From positions 682,001-746,000 of the forward strand of contig OY762464.1 in NCBI GenBank assembly GCA_963665765.1: DNA of 64,000 bases, in the 5' to 3' direction. The notes under the pieces were generated by a model. The model was not told where the DNA came from, made no database searches, and saw only the letters and a program-made list of their open reading frames with translations. Source of the DNA: Bin76 sp963665765 (GTDB taxonomy: Bacteria; Actinomycetota; Acidimicrobiia; Spongiisociales; ZC4RG35). Below, piece by piece: positions 54,403-62,874 of this stretch. Numbering within the stretch: the stretch's first letter is position 1; each line of letters opens with the position of its first letter. The position numbers and the translations under genes were made by a program.

Positions 54403-55178
54403 AAACCGGGGGGATAACTCTGCTCTTCGATCTGGACGGAGTGGTGTACCTCGGCAGCCGGGGGGTGCCAGGAGCCGGTCGGGCACTGGCCGAGACCGAG
54501 CAACGCGGCCACCAAGTGCTGTTCTGCACCAACAATTCCAGCCGCACCAAAGCAGCAGCAGCCCAGAAAATCCATCGAACCACCGGCTACCCGGCCCGGG
54601 TCGATCAGGTGTTCACCTCGGCGATGGCCGCCGCTCATCTGCTGGCCAAGACTCCTCTTCCCTCCTTTGTCTTGGGTGGACCCGGCATCGTGGAGGCGTT
54701 GGAAGGCATAGGGGCGGAGGTAGTGGAAGACTGGAGGAAAGCCAGGGCGGTGTTGATAGGTTATGCACCCCACCTCTCCTATGAACTTCTCCGGGACGCC
54801 TGCCAAGCCGTGTGGGCCGGAGCGAGGCTGATCGCCACCAACACCGATCCCAGCTTCCCCACCGATCAGGGAATCTGGCCGGCGGCAGGAGCAATAGTGG
54901 CAGCCGTGGAATACGCCACGGGCCGGCAAGCCGAAGCGGCCGGCAAGCCTCACCCACCCATGATCGGACTGCTGGGCAAAAAGATCTCCGGCACAAAGGT
55001 GATCATGGTGGGAGACCGACCCGAGACCGACCTCCAGATGGCGGCCGAAGCAGGCTGGTACTCGGTGCTAGCCCTCAGCGGTGTGACCAAGATACCCCCG
55101 CCCACCCTCCCGCCCGATGCCGTCATCGACTCCATCGCCAATCTGGAAGACCTGCTGGATGAGTTCGAGGGCGCATAA
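54399..55178 (+). CDS. HAD-superfamily IIA phosphatase (NagD/PGP-like)
   Basis: Phosphatase of 259 aa. Catalytic Asp11 and Asp13 lie in LLFDLDGVVY; the second motif is FCTNNSS; the third Lys is in GKPHPPMI and the last acidic loop VGDRPETD. The cap type C2a and length fit NagD/phosphoglycolate-phosphatase-like enzymes. The GTG at 54399 overlaps the Nudix stop (GTGA), so the pair probably removes damaged nucleotide or sugar phosphates together (inference). Confidence 0.92.
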   Translation: MKTGGITLLFDLDGVVYLGSRGVPGAGRALAETEQRGHQVLFCTNNSSRTKAAAAQKIHRTTGYPARVDQVFTSAMAAAHLLAKTPLPSFVLGGPGIVEALEGIGAEVVEDWRKARAVLIGYAPHLSYELLRDACQAVWAGARLIATNTDPSFPTDQGIWPAAGAIVAAVEYATGRQAEAAGKPHPPMIGLLGKKISGTKVIMVGDRPETDLQMAAEAGWYSVLALSGVTKIPPPTLPPDAVIDSIANLEDLLDEFEGA

Positions 55179-55490
55179 ATCCTAACTCCCCCCAATCCAA
55201 CCCAGAAACCCTGTTTTTCGCGAATTCATCGCCTAAATCGCGAAAAACGGTATTCTTGGGCCCGCCCCCGCCGCCTCCACCGGTTGTTTAGATCGCGAAA
55301 ACCCCACGCCGAAGAGCCGCATCTTGTTTGGCTCTTTTGACCTGGTGGGGATGTTCACCGGCTGAGGAATCGGAGCTCCCATAGTTCCTCGAGCCGTTCA
55401 GGTATTTGTACAGCTTCAACAGTATGAGCGGGTTATGTGCAAGGGGTCAACCCTCCAAAACGGGTGATTTTCCCATAGTCTTTCCATATT
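55179..55490. other. Intergenic stretch with three TCGCGAAAA motifs
   Basis: 312 bases between the HAD gene and the HNH nuclease end. TTTTCGCGA at 55215-55223 and TCGCGAAAA at 55238-55246 form an inverted pair, with a third at 55293-55301. A C-rich block GGGCCCGCCCCCGCCGCC between them resembles the block in repeats A and B, so this is probably a degenerate copy of the same family. No gene was seen. Confidence 0.5.
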
Positions 55491-56693
55491 TCATTGTCTC
55501 ATTACGGCCATCGACCGACGCGGGCCTCGACGGTTGGGGACGGGCGGGGGTGGTTTCATCACGTGTTTGCCTTCCGACGTCTGGTGGATTCGCCAGTTTT
55601 CGTCGTGTACCCGGTGATGGCATCTGCTGCACAGCAAGCAGAGGTTCTCCATGTCGGTGGGACCGTCGGCCGCCCACGGAACTATGTGATGGGCCTGACA
55701 CCAGGCCGGGTCAGCACCACATCCCACACATCGGCGATCCCGGGCGATCAGCGCCAAACGTTGTCCGGGAGTGGCCAGGCGTTTGCCCCGACCCACCCAC
55801 AACGGCTGGTCTTTGGTATCGAACACCGCGGGAACGATCTTCCCCCCACAGGCCATGTCCCGGAATACTGCTACCGGTATGGGAGTCCCATCCGCCAGTC
55901 GGGCGTCCCGAATGGTCTGATCCCCCGTATCATAGCGGGCGATCAACAACAAACTCGTTCTCGGCGCCTCACTGCCCTTTTTGCGCTTCGGGGGTTGGCA
56001 GAGCAGGTCTGCCAGGGCGTCTGCCATGCGCTGCTCAGAAGTGAGCCGATGCCGGGAGTCTTCTTCTCGCCACAACTCATTGGATTTGGCAGACAACACG
56101 TTTTTGATTCTTTGTCCGGTGATCGGATCAAACCGGGCCCACAGCACCGTCATGCCATCGGAGAAATCGACCCGGATGCCTGCTTTGCGGTCCTGACGTT
56201 GCCGTTCCAAACGTGACATCCCGTCATCGTTGCTCTGTTGCTGTTCATGACGGCGAGCAGCACGGGCAAACACATCCACCGGTTGTTCCTTGGCCAGATC
56301 CACCAACTCCCGCTCGTCGATGTTCGCCCTCCCAGCAGTGTCGGCGATGATCTTGGCATGCCCGAAAGTGATCTCCCCATCCCCGAAAGCCTTTCTAACC
56401 CGGGACAGGCCTTTCAGTTTCTGGGCGGTCTCTACTTCCTGGCGGGAACGGTGGACTGTTTGGCCGGACTCTTCCCGCAATGCTTTTTCGGTTTTGGCCC
56501 GCCCCTGGCGGCGTTCCAGTTCCGCGGCGGCTTCCACCCGGACAGCTTTGGCTTGCGACTCGGCCCGACTAGCGGTTCGCATACGCTCCACGAGCTGTTT
56601 CACCGTCGCCTCCCGCGCCGGACGCGCAGGCAACACAATTCTCACCCGATGAGCCGTTGCCGTCCCTCTCGAAGATTGTTTCATACCAACCAT
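55491..56693 (-). CDS. DUF222-type HNH endonuclease
   Basis: A 400-aa protein of the actinobacterial DUF222-HNH type. The N-terminal two thirds are charged helical DUF222; a Cys-rich HNH domain at the C-terminus has CVGCGADPAWCQAHHIVPW and CLLCSRCHHRVH, with the tandem His of the metal site and two zinc-binding CxxC pairs. Such genes are often multicopy and move with group I introns or other mobile DNA, but many have no known role. ATG 56693 is preferred because GGGGTTGG lies before it; the ATG at 56684 is an alternative. Confidence 0.85.
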   Translation of the reverse strand: MVGMKQSSRGTATAHRVRIVLPARPAREATVKQLVERMRTASRAESQAKAVRVEAAAELERRQGRAKTEKALREESGQTVHRSRQEVETAQKLKGLSRVRKAFGDGEITFGHAKIIADTAGRANIDERELVDLAKEQPVDVFARAARRHEQQQSNDDGMSRLERQRQDRKAGIRVDFSDGMTVLWARFDPITGQRIKNVLSAKSNELWREEDSRHRLTSEQRMADALADLLCQPPKRKKGSEAPRTSLLLIARYDTGDQTIRDARLADGTPIPVAVFRDMACGGKIVPAVFDTKDQPLWVGRGKRLATPGQRLALIARDRRCVGCGADPAWCQAHHIVPWAADGPTDMENLCLLCSRCHHRVHDENWRIHQTSEGKHVMKPPPPVPNRRGPRRSMAVMRQ

Positions 56694-59600
56694 TGTACCA
56701 ACCCCATGTGACAATACCACCTGTTATATAACGTATACCACACTCACCCATCTCATACAAACACCCACCCGCATGAGGACATCCCCGACCACCAGAACTC
56801 CCACCCACCCTCAAAGCTCCGTCATAACCAAACAAACGAGGGCCAACAAAGACCTCTCGATCCGGCCAAAATGCCACACCCCCCATGTACCCTGAATCTT
56901 CGTGGGCATTGTCGCTAACAGCTTTCTTTTGGACCGGGAACCTCGGCAATGGGCAGCCCCGCCCGGCTTTCCCGCCTCCCTCAAACCTCAGGGCATATTC
57001 ATCCAAGATGCCCCCAGCGGCTTGGAGGTGGCCTTCGCCACCGCCTCCCATCGCCCGTCACCCGCCGGTATCCGCCGCGCTTGGGACAAGCGACAGGCGG
57101 GGAGGGCCACGCCGGTGCTGGTGGTGGTCCTCTACCCCGCCGCCGATGGCCCGCGGGCCGCCCTGTGCGGCCCCACCGATAAGCAACTCATCCACCACGA
57201 TCTCGACCCCTCCCAAGCCGAACGTTTGGCCGACCATGCCCTGTCGGAACCCACCCACCAAACCGCCACCCGATTCCTTCTGGCCAACCTTCCCGAAGTC
57301 AACTCCCCGCTCCCCGGGATTCGCAATGTGGGCCTCCTGGCCACTCAAGAATTGCGCGCCGGGGTCCCCCAACGCTCCGACTGGCAGTCGGCGGTAACCA
57401 CCTCCAACCGCTTGCTGACTCTGCGAGGAAGAAAGCTCATAGAAGCACTCGGCTTCGGTGTGGAAAACCTGTCCCCCCACGCGTCCCTTCTCACCATCGG
57501 TGGCCAAAGGCGGGCGGTGGGCGTCTTTTGTGACGACACCGAGACCTTCGAAGCTCCCGCCCGGCGCTTCGGAAACATTTCACCGGTCTCCCGGGCGCTG
57601 GCGATCGCCACTCGGGAGAATGTGGACTGGGTGATCCTCACTCGCTCCGCCGAGATTCGCCTCTATGCAGCCCGGTCGGACACCGGCGTGGGCCGCAAAG
57701 GAAGAGCCGAGACTTTCATCGAGATCAACCTGGCGCTCCTCCCCCAGAAAAACAGCGGGTATCTCCATCTGTTGTTCTCCGCCCAGGCGCTCAACCAAAA
57801 CGGCACCATCGAAGAGATCCTCACCCATTCGGAGGATTTCGCGGCCGACTTGGCGGTGCGGCTCCGGGAACGGGTCTACAACGACACCGTTCCCCTCCTC
57901 TCGCAGGCAGTGGCCAAGCGGATGGGACGCCGATCAACCACCAACGCTCTCACCGAAGAAGACCTGGCGGCCGCCTTCGAGCTGGTGATGGTGATCTTGT
58001 TCCGATTGCTGTTCGTGGCCTATACCGAGGACAAGGGACTTTTGCCCTATCGCCAGAACAGCTATTACACGGCTCATTCCCTCTCGCACACGGTTCGGCT
58101 GATGGCTGAAGACATCCACCGGGAAAAGACCACATTCGACCGGGAGGCCACCGACCTGTGGGACAGCGTGAATCAATTGTGGCGGGTGATTGATCGGGGC
58201 AACATAACTTGGGGGGTCCCGGCCTACGACGGGCGGCCTGTTCTCCACCGACCCGACGGTCAATCCCTCCGCCGAGGCGCTGGCCGGACTGCAGCTCACC
58301 GATGCCGAGTTCGGGCCCGCCCTGGCGGCGCTGCTTATCGACCGGGGACCGGAAGGTGAGGGGCCGGTGGACTTTCGATCACTGTCGGTCAGAGAGTTCG
58401 GAACCATCTATGAGGGACTGTTGGAATCGCGGCTGTCGGTGGCCCAGAGCGACCTGACGCTCAACAAGAAGGGCGAATACATCCCGGCCGAATCGGCACC
58501 GAAGGGACGCCGATCGAAGCCGGTGCAGGTGGAGGTGGCCGAGGGAATGGTCTACCTTCACAACCGTTCGGGAGTGCGCAAAGCCACCGGGTCCTATTTC
58601 ACCAAGCCGTTCGCAGTGGAGCATCTGCTCGACCATGCCCTGGAAGTGGCGCTCACCAACCATCTCGCCCGGCTCGACGCCCTGTGGGAAGCGGTGGACG
58701 AGGCCGCTCTGTCGGAGGCGTTCTTCGATTTCCGCTGCGCCGACATCGCCATGGGGTCGGGCCACTTCCTGGTGGCGGCCGTGGATCGGATCGAGGCACA
58801 GCTTTCGGCCTGGCTGTCGCTCCACCCGGTGCCGTCGGTGGTGGACGAACTGGGACGGCTGAGAGACACTGCCCTCAAGGCGCTGGGACAACTGGCTCAT
58901 GGGACGGAGATCGAGACCGGGTCGCTGCTTCGTCGGCAGGTGGCCCGCCACTGCATTTATGGAGTCGACAAGAACCGAATCGCCGTGGAACTGGCAAGGC
59001 TGGCCATCTGGGTGCACACTTTCGTGCCCGGCCTGCCGCTTTCGTTCCTGGATCACAATCTGGTGTGTGGCGACAGCCTCACCGGAGTGGGCACCTTGGA
59101 CGAAGTAGCCAGAACCCTCGATCCCAAAGCCAAACCCGGAACACCCAGCCTCCCCCGCAGCCGCTTGGAATCACAACTGGCCACCGCCCGGGGAGCATTG
59201 CGCCGCCTGGCCCGCACCTCGGACGCCACCAAGCGAGAGATCGACGAAGCCCGCTCGGCTCACCAGGAAGCCCAAGCGGCGGTGGCCCCGGCCCGGAAAA
59301 TATTCGACGTGGTAACCGCCATCCGAGCCGGGTCCAGCCAAGCGCCCTACGACTTCGACAATGCGACCATCGCCAGATTGCGCTCCGATCCTCAAGTGGA
59401 GGAGACCGTGCGCAGGATGAATCCGGTGCATTTCCCGGCCGCCTTCCCGGAAGTGTTCATTCGAGAACGCCCCGGATTCGACTGCTTGCTGGGTAATCCC
59501 CCGTGGGAAAAAGTGGTGGTCGATCGGGAAATATGGTGGGGCCTCCACCTGCCGGGCATTCGATCATTGCCGGTGGCCCGGCGAAGGGCTCGCATCGATA

Positions 59601-59852
59601 ATTTCGAAGCGTCCCGACCCGACTTGGCAGCGGAATTCGCAGCCGACCGGCAGAAAGCCGACGCTTTGAAAACGATCCTGCGGCTCTCGTACCCCAAACT
59701 CGGATCCGGTAGCACCGATCTGTACAAAGCCTTTTCCTGGGCCAACCTGTCCCTGGTTCGAGAGGGAGGAAGCGTGGGAACCGTGCTACCCCGCTCGGCG
59801 GTGGCCGATGCCGGGATGGCCAACTGGCGCACAGAAATTACTAATAATACCA

Positions 59853-59915
59853 GGGGTCAGGGGTCAGGGGTCAGGGGTCAGGGGTCAGGGGTCAGGGGTC
59901 AGAGGTCAGAGGTCA
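59853..59915 (+). repeat. Heptanucleotide tandem repeat (7 x GGGGTCA + 2 x GAGGTCA)
   Basis: Nine copies of a 7-bp unit lie inside the restriction-methylase gene between the NWRTEI segment and the VFTIINN segment. No codon of the GGGGTCA repeat is a stop in any frame, so length changes shift the frame without ending it inside the tract. With nine copies the frame runs to a stop at 60166; ten or seven copies would enter the VFTIINN frame; eight or eleven the alternative copy. Confidence 0.9.
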
Positions 59916-59928
59916 GAGGCAGATATCC

Positions 59929-60140
59929 GTGTTCACGATCATCAACAATCGCGGTTGGGTGTTCGAAGGAGTCCACAACGCCTACACGGTGGCATTGGTG
60001 TCCTTCAGGCGATCTTGTCGGTTGCCACCTGCCTCAACACCAGGCAGTGGGCCTTCGACGGTGTCGACGGACGCTACACCTTCGCCCTGGTCGCCCTTCG
60101 CAAGCTCTCCCTCCGCACCGACCCCAGGGGGTGGCTTTGA
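59929..60140 (+). repeat. Duplicated homologous segment in two frames
   Basis: Frame 1 encodes VFTIINNRGWVFEGVHNAYTV (59929-60002, shown shortened) and frame 3 encodes ATCLNTRQWAFDGVDGRYTF (around 60015-60110). The two align without gaps and share W-F-GV-YT-ALV. They are diverged copies of one protein region set in tandem, in different frames, directly after the 7-bp repeat. Confidence 0.75.
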
Positions 60141-60359
60141 GGGTGCCCCAAATGACCTCCATGTAGCCGTCTACCCGGGTCCGGCCAGTTCATTGTCACA
60201 TTACCGGCAGATCATTGCCGAGAACCCGGAACTGGTGCCGGTGTCGGAGTTTCACAGCTGGTCCAACACGGCAACCTTCCCCCAGGTCCCTACTCGCACC
60301 GCTTTCCGGGTATGGCGCAAGATAAAACGACACCCACGCTTTATATCCAACAATGCCGA

Positions 60360-60373
60360 CCCCCCCCCCCCCC
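60360..60373 (+). repeat. Poly-C tract (14 C)
   Basis: Fourteen consecutive C residues within the restriction-methylase gene. With 14 C the upstream frame continues into unit 1 of the following triplicate and stops at 60507. With 13 C it would reach the full-length C-terminal frame (open to 61345), and with 12 C the frame of unit 2 (stop at 60572). Confidence 0.85.
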
Positions 60374-60375
60374 GA

Positions 60376-60580
60376 TGGCGCCTCCGCCCGGTACAGGGGG
60401 ATTACAACTCGACCACCGACCGTCACCGGTTCCTCCGAGACGACGGGCGTGGAGCTTCCGAGCGGTGGCGGAATTCCACTCCACCCACGACCGAGGACAC
60501 TTCATGAACGACGATGGCGCCTCCGCCCGGTCCGGGAGTTCGACGCCAGCGGAGACCGGGAACGATTCATGAACGACGAC
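60376..60580 (+). repeat. Three tandem homologous units in three reading frames
   Basis: Units start at 60376, 60450 and 60515. Encoded starts are WRLRPVQGDY (frame 1), WSFRAVAEFH (frame 3) and WRLRPVREFD (frame 2), each followed by DR-x2-F and (D)DG. Unit spacing is 74 and 65 bases, neither a multiple of three, so each copy lies in a different frame. Only unit 3 is joined to the complete C-terminus. Confidence 0.85.
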
Positions 60581-61341
60581 GGAACGGCCTCCCGATCTAT
60601 GCCGAAGACCATCTGGCCCGTCTACAAAGGTTCCTCCTTCGATATCTGGAAACCGGAGACCGGTATTTACTACGACTCGGTAGACGCGGATGTGATCGTT
60701 GGTCACCTGCATAAAAAACGCCTTCGACAACGACGCAATGCCAGATCGGCCTTCGCGGAACAAGACAAGGCCGTCACGGATGATCCATCGACCCTCCCCT
60801 GCCTCCACCCCCGTTTGGCCTTCCGCGACGTTACTAACCCAACCAACACAAGAACGATCATCTGCGCGTTGGTGCCAGGCCACCGGGTAATCGTTAACCA
60901 AGCACCCTATCTATTGCGAATACTCGGTTCATCGAGCGACGAAGCATACGTGTTGGGAGTCCTCTCCTCCATGCCCTGCGATTGGCAGGCCCGTCGCACG
61001 ATCGAACTCCATATGACCTTCGAACAGATCGGGCTCCTGACCATTCCCGATCCCGGCCCACATGATCCGGTACGCGCCCGGGTGGTGGAGATTGCCGGAC
61101 GGCTGGCGGCGGTGGACGATCGCTTTGCCGAATGGGCCGCCGAGGTGGGAGTGCCGGTCGGATCGGCCAACGACCCGGATACCAAACAAGACCTGATCCA
61201 CGAACTGGACGCTTGCGTGGCCCATCTGTACGGCCTGGACGAAGACGACCTGGCGGTGATCTACGAGACTTTCGACCATAAGAAACCCAACCGCTACACC
61301 GAACGCCACGCGTCCGTGCTGGAACACTTCAGGAGAATCAC

Positions 61342-62064
61342 ATGAGCAAGACCTATATCGGATGCATCGACGGCAAGGTGCTTTTTGTGCAACGCCGCAA
61401 GAAAGAGATCGTGCTTTCCGTCGGTAAAGAAAAAGCTCGGTTGTCCGGCGAAGCGGCGACCCTTCTTTCCAACCATCTGACTCTCAAACCCCGCCCCCGA
61501 ACCATCGCCGACCCTCCTCAACCTGTCCGCCACCAACCCGAACCGATCCCTTCTCATCTTGAGATCGACCCGGACGTGTCCGTGGCAGATTTGATCAAGA
61601 CCGGGCTAATCGAAATTGGTGACGTGGTCACCTTGAAATACAGCGGCACTATTCACCGTGCAACTATCACCCACAGGGGCCACTTCGATGCCTACGGCCG
61701 CACCCATGACTCTCCGTCAGGCGCCGCCCGGCAAGTGACAAGGAAGTCCACCAACGGTTGGGTGGCCTGGAAAGTGGCCGATGGCAGAAGTCTTCACGAT
61801 CTCCGCAACGAGTTCCAATGGCTGCGTGAAGCAGATCGGTTCCCGGGCACCGAACACGGGTATGCCCAAAGCACACTGAGGGAAAAACAACGGCTGGCCC
61901 AGCAGTGGGTTCGCTACGCCCTCGACAAAGATCTCCACCCCGGGGAATATGACGAGCGTGCCGTGGAGCTTTTCCTTGGGGGCAATCGATACTCGGGGAA
62001 CACACTCACTACCTATAGAACCCATCTCGAGCAATGGTTCAATCGATTCGACTCCGGGAAGTGA
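61342..62064 (+). CDS. RAMA-domain protein (restriction-methylase associated)
   Basis: A 240-aa protein whose middle part (about residues 92-150) is a RAMA domain: LIEIGDVVTLKYSG, a short strand ITHRGHFDAYG, SPSGAARQVTRKS and NGWVAWKV. RAMA domains are found fused or adjacent to restriction adenine methylases and may bind modified DNA. The N-terminal ~60 residues are basic; the C-terminus is helical (WVRYALDKDLHPGEYDERAVELFL). The ATG overlaps the methylase stop (ATGA), with AGGAG upstream, so it belongs to the same transcript. Confidence 0.8.
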   Translation: MSKTYIGCIDGKVLFVQRRKKEIVLSVGKEKARLSGEAATLLSNHLTLKPRPRTIADPPQPVRHQPEPIPSHLEIDPDVSVADLIKTGLIEIGDVVTLKYSGTIHRATITHRGHFDAYGRTHDSPSGAARQVTRKSTNGWVAWKVADGRSLHDLRNEFQWLREADRFPGTEHGYAQSTLREKQRLAQQWVRYALDKDLHPGEYDERAVELFLGGNRYSGNTLTTYRTHLEQWFNRFDSGK

Positions 62065-62099
62065 GCCAAACCCCTGGCCCAGCCAGCAGCCTGCATCCA

Positions 62100-62165
62100 T
62101 CCGAGAAGAAACCCAACCGCTACGCCGAACGCCACGCGGTGGTCTTGAAGCATTTCCACCGATGG
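62100..62165 (+). pseudogene. Detached copy of the restriction-methylase C-terminal tail
   Basis: Codons for SEKKPNRYAERHAVVLKHF and a further HRW stand in an otherwise non-coding stretch. The tail of the restriction-methylase reads HKKPNRYTERHASVLEHFRR (61281-61342). The resemblance indicates that a second, now deleted, methylase copy ended here. Confidence 0.7.
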
Positions 62166-62230
62166 CAGCAAAGCCGAGACACGCCGTATTCCCCTGTAGG
62201 GATTGAGGAAGGTCGGTAGGCTGATTGGCT

Positions 62231-62521
62231 ATGGGGCGCCGTAACGATGTTCTGGATAAGCATCGCGAAGCCATTCGCTCGGAGGCACTGCGACATAACG
62301 CTCGATGGATAGCACTAGTGGGTTCTGTCGCCCGCGGCGAGGACACTGCCAACAGCGACTACGACTTCCTGGTCGACTTCCTTCCGGGAACGTCTCTTTT
62401 CGACATGGCGGGACTACAAATCCAACTCGAAGATCTGCTGGGAACCAAGGTGGACATTGTCAGCGTGGCAGGCATTAAGGATTATTGCCGAGGCATGCTG
62501 GCCGATGCTGTTCCTCTGTGA
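62231..62521 (+). CDS. MntA-type nucleotidyltransferase antitoxin
   Basis: Minimal nucleotidyltransferase of 96 aa. The catalytic motif GSVARGEDTANSDYD matches GS-x10-D-x-D, with a third Asp in TKVDIVSV. It is paired with a HEPN (HepT-like) gene that it overlaps by four bases. In characterised MntA/HepT modules this protein AMPylates the HepT tyrosine and so silences the toxin. ATG 62231 is used; a TTG six bases upstream is closer to the AGGAAGG ribosome-binding-like site. Confidence 0.87.
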   Translation: MGRRNDVLDKHREAIRSEALRHNARWIALVGSVARGEDTANSDYDFLVDFLPGTSLFDMAGLQIQLEDLLGTKVDIVSVAGIKDYCRGMLADAVPL

Positions 62522-62871
62522 GTCGAACAGACGAGCAACTGGTTGCTGACATTTTGGAGGCTTCCCGCAAGTTGGCAGAGATCGTCTCGAAGGGCCGATC
62601 CCACTTCGACAAGAACTGGATAGCTCGAAGCGCCGCGGAGAGACAACTGGAAATTATCGGCACAGCGGCAGCCAATCTGTCAGACCAGATAAGAAAACTC
62701 AAGCCCGATCTGCCTGTAAGTAAGGCCAAGGCCATGCGAAACTTCATCTCACACGAATACTTCAATGTCGATATGGACATCCTGTGGATCACAATATCCT
62801 CAAGCGTTCCTCAATTTGTGCAGTTGGTGACCGAAGGCTCCCCGGCTGAGCCAATCCTTGACGGAAAATAA
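62518..62871 (+). CDS. HepT-type HEPN ribonuclease toxin
   Basis: A 117-aa all-helical HEPN (DUF86) protein. The catalytic and AMPylation motif RNFISHEY fits Rx4HxY exactly. The GTG at 62518 overlaps the antitoxin stop (GTGA); the frame is open further upstream inside the antitoxin gene. The helicase start follows the stop by three bases, so the toxin pair is embedded in the restriction/helicase operon. Confidence 0.88.
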   Translation: MSRTDEQLVADILEASRKLAEIVSKGRSHFDKNWIARSAAERQLEIIGTAAANLSDQIRKLKPDLPVSKAKAMRNFISHEYFNVDMDILWITISSSVPQFVQLVTEGSPAEPILDGK

Positions 62872-62874
62872 CCT

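Larger units (their letters stand above)
56902..61345 (+). pseudogene. Type IIG (Eco57I-like) restriction-modification gene, frame-disrupted and mosaic
   Basis: About 1,480 codons of one large restriction-methylase. The first part (GTG 56902, frame to 58359) has the N-terminal restriction-side domain (WVILTRSAEIRLY). A +1 in the G-run at 58231-58233 shifts to the methylase part: motif I DIAMGSGHFLVA near 58741 and motif IV LLGNPPWEK near 59490. A 7-bp repeat tract at 59853 and a C14 tract at 60360 interrupt the rest, each followed by homologous copies in several frames; the final target-recognition part is open 60353-61345, ending HFRRIT. Removing one G, having ten (or seven) 7-bp units, and 13 C would give one open frame. 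Whether it is a decayed gene or a phase-variable one in an OFF state is not decided by sequence. Confidence 0.85.

Noticed and set aside
59853..59915. CRISPR-like repeat
   Set aside because: The unit is 7 bp with no spacers; it is a simple tandem repeat.
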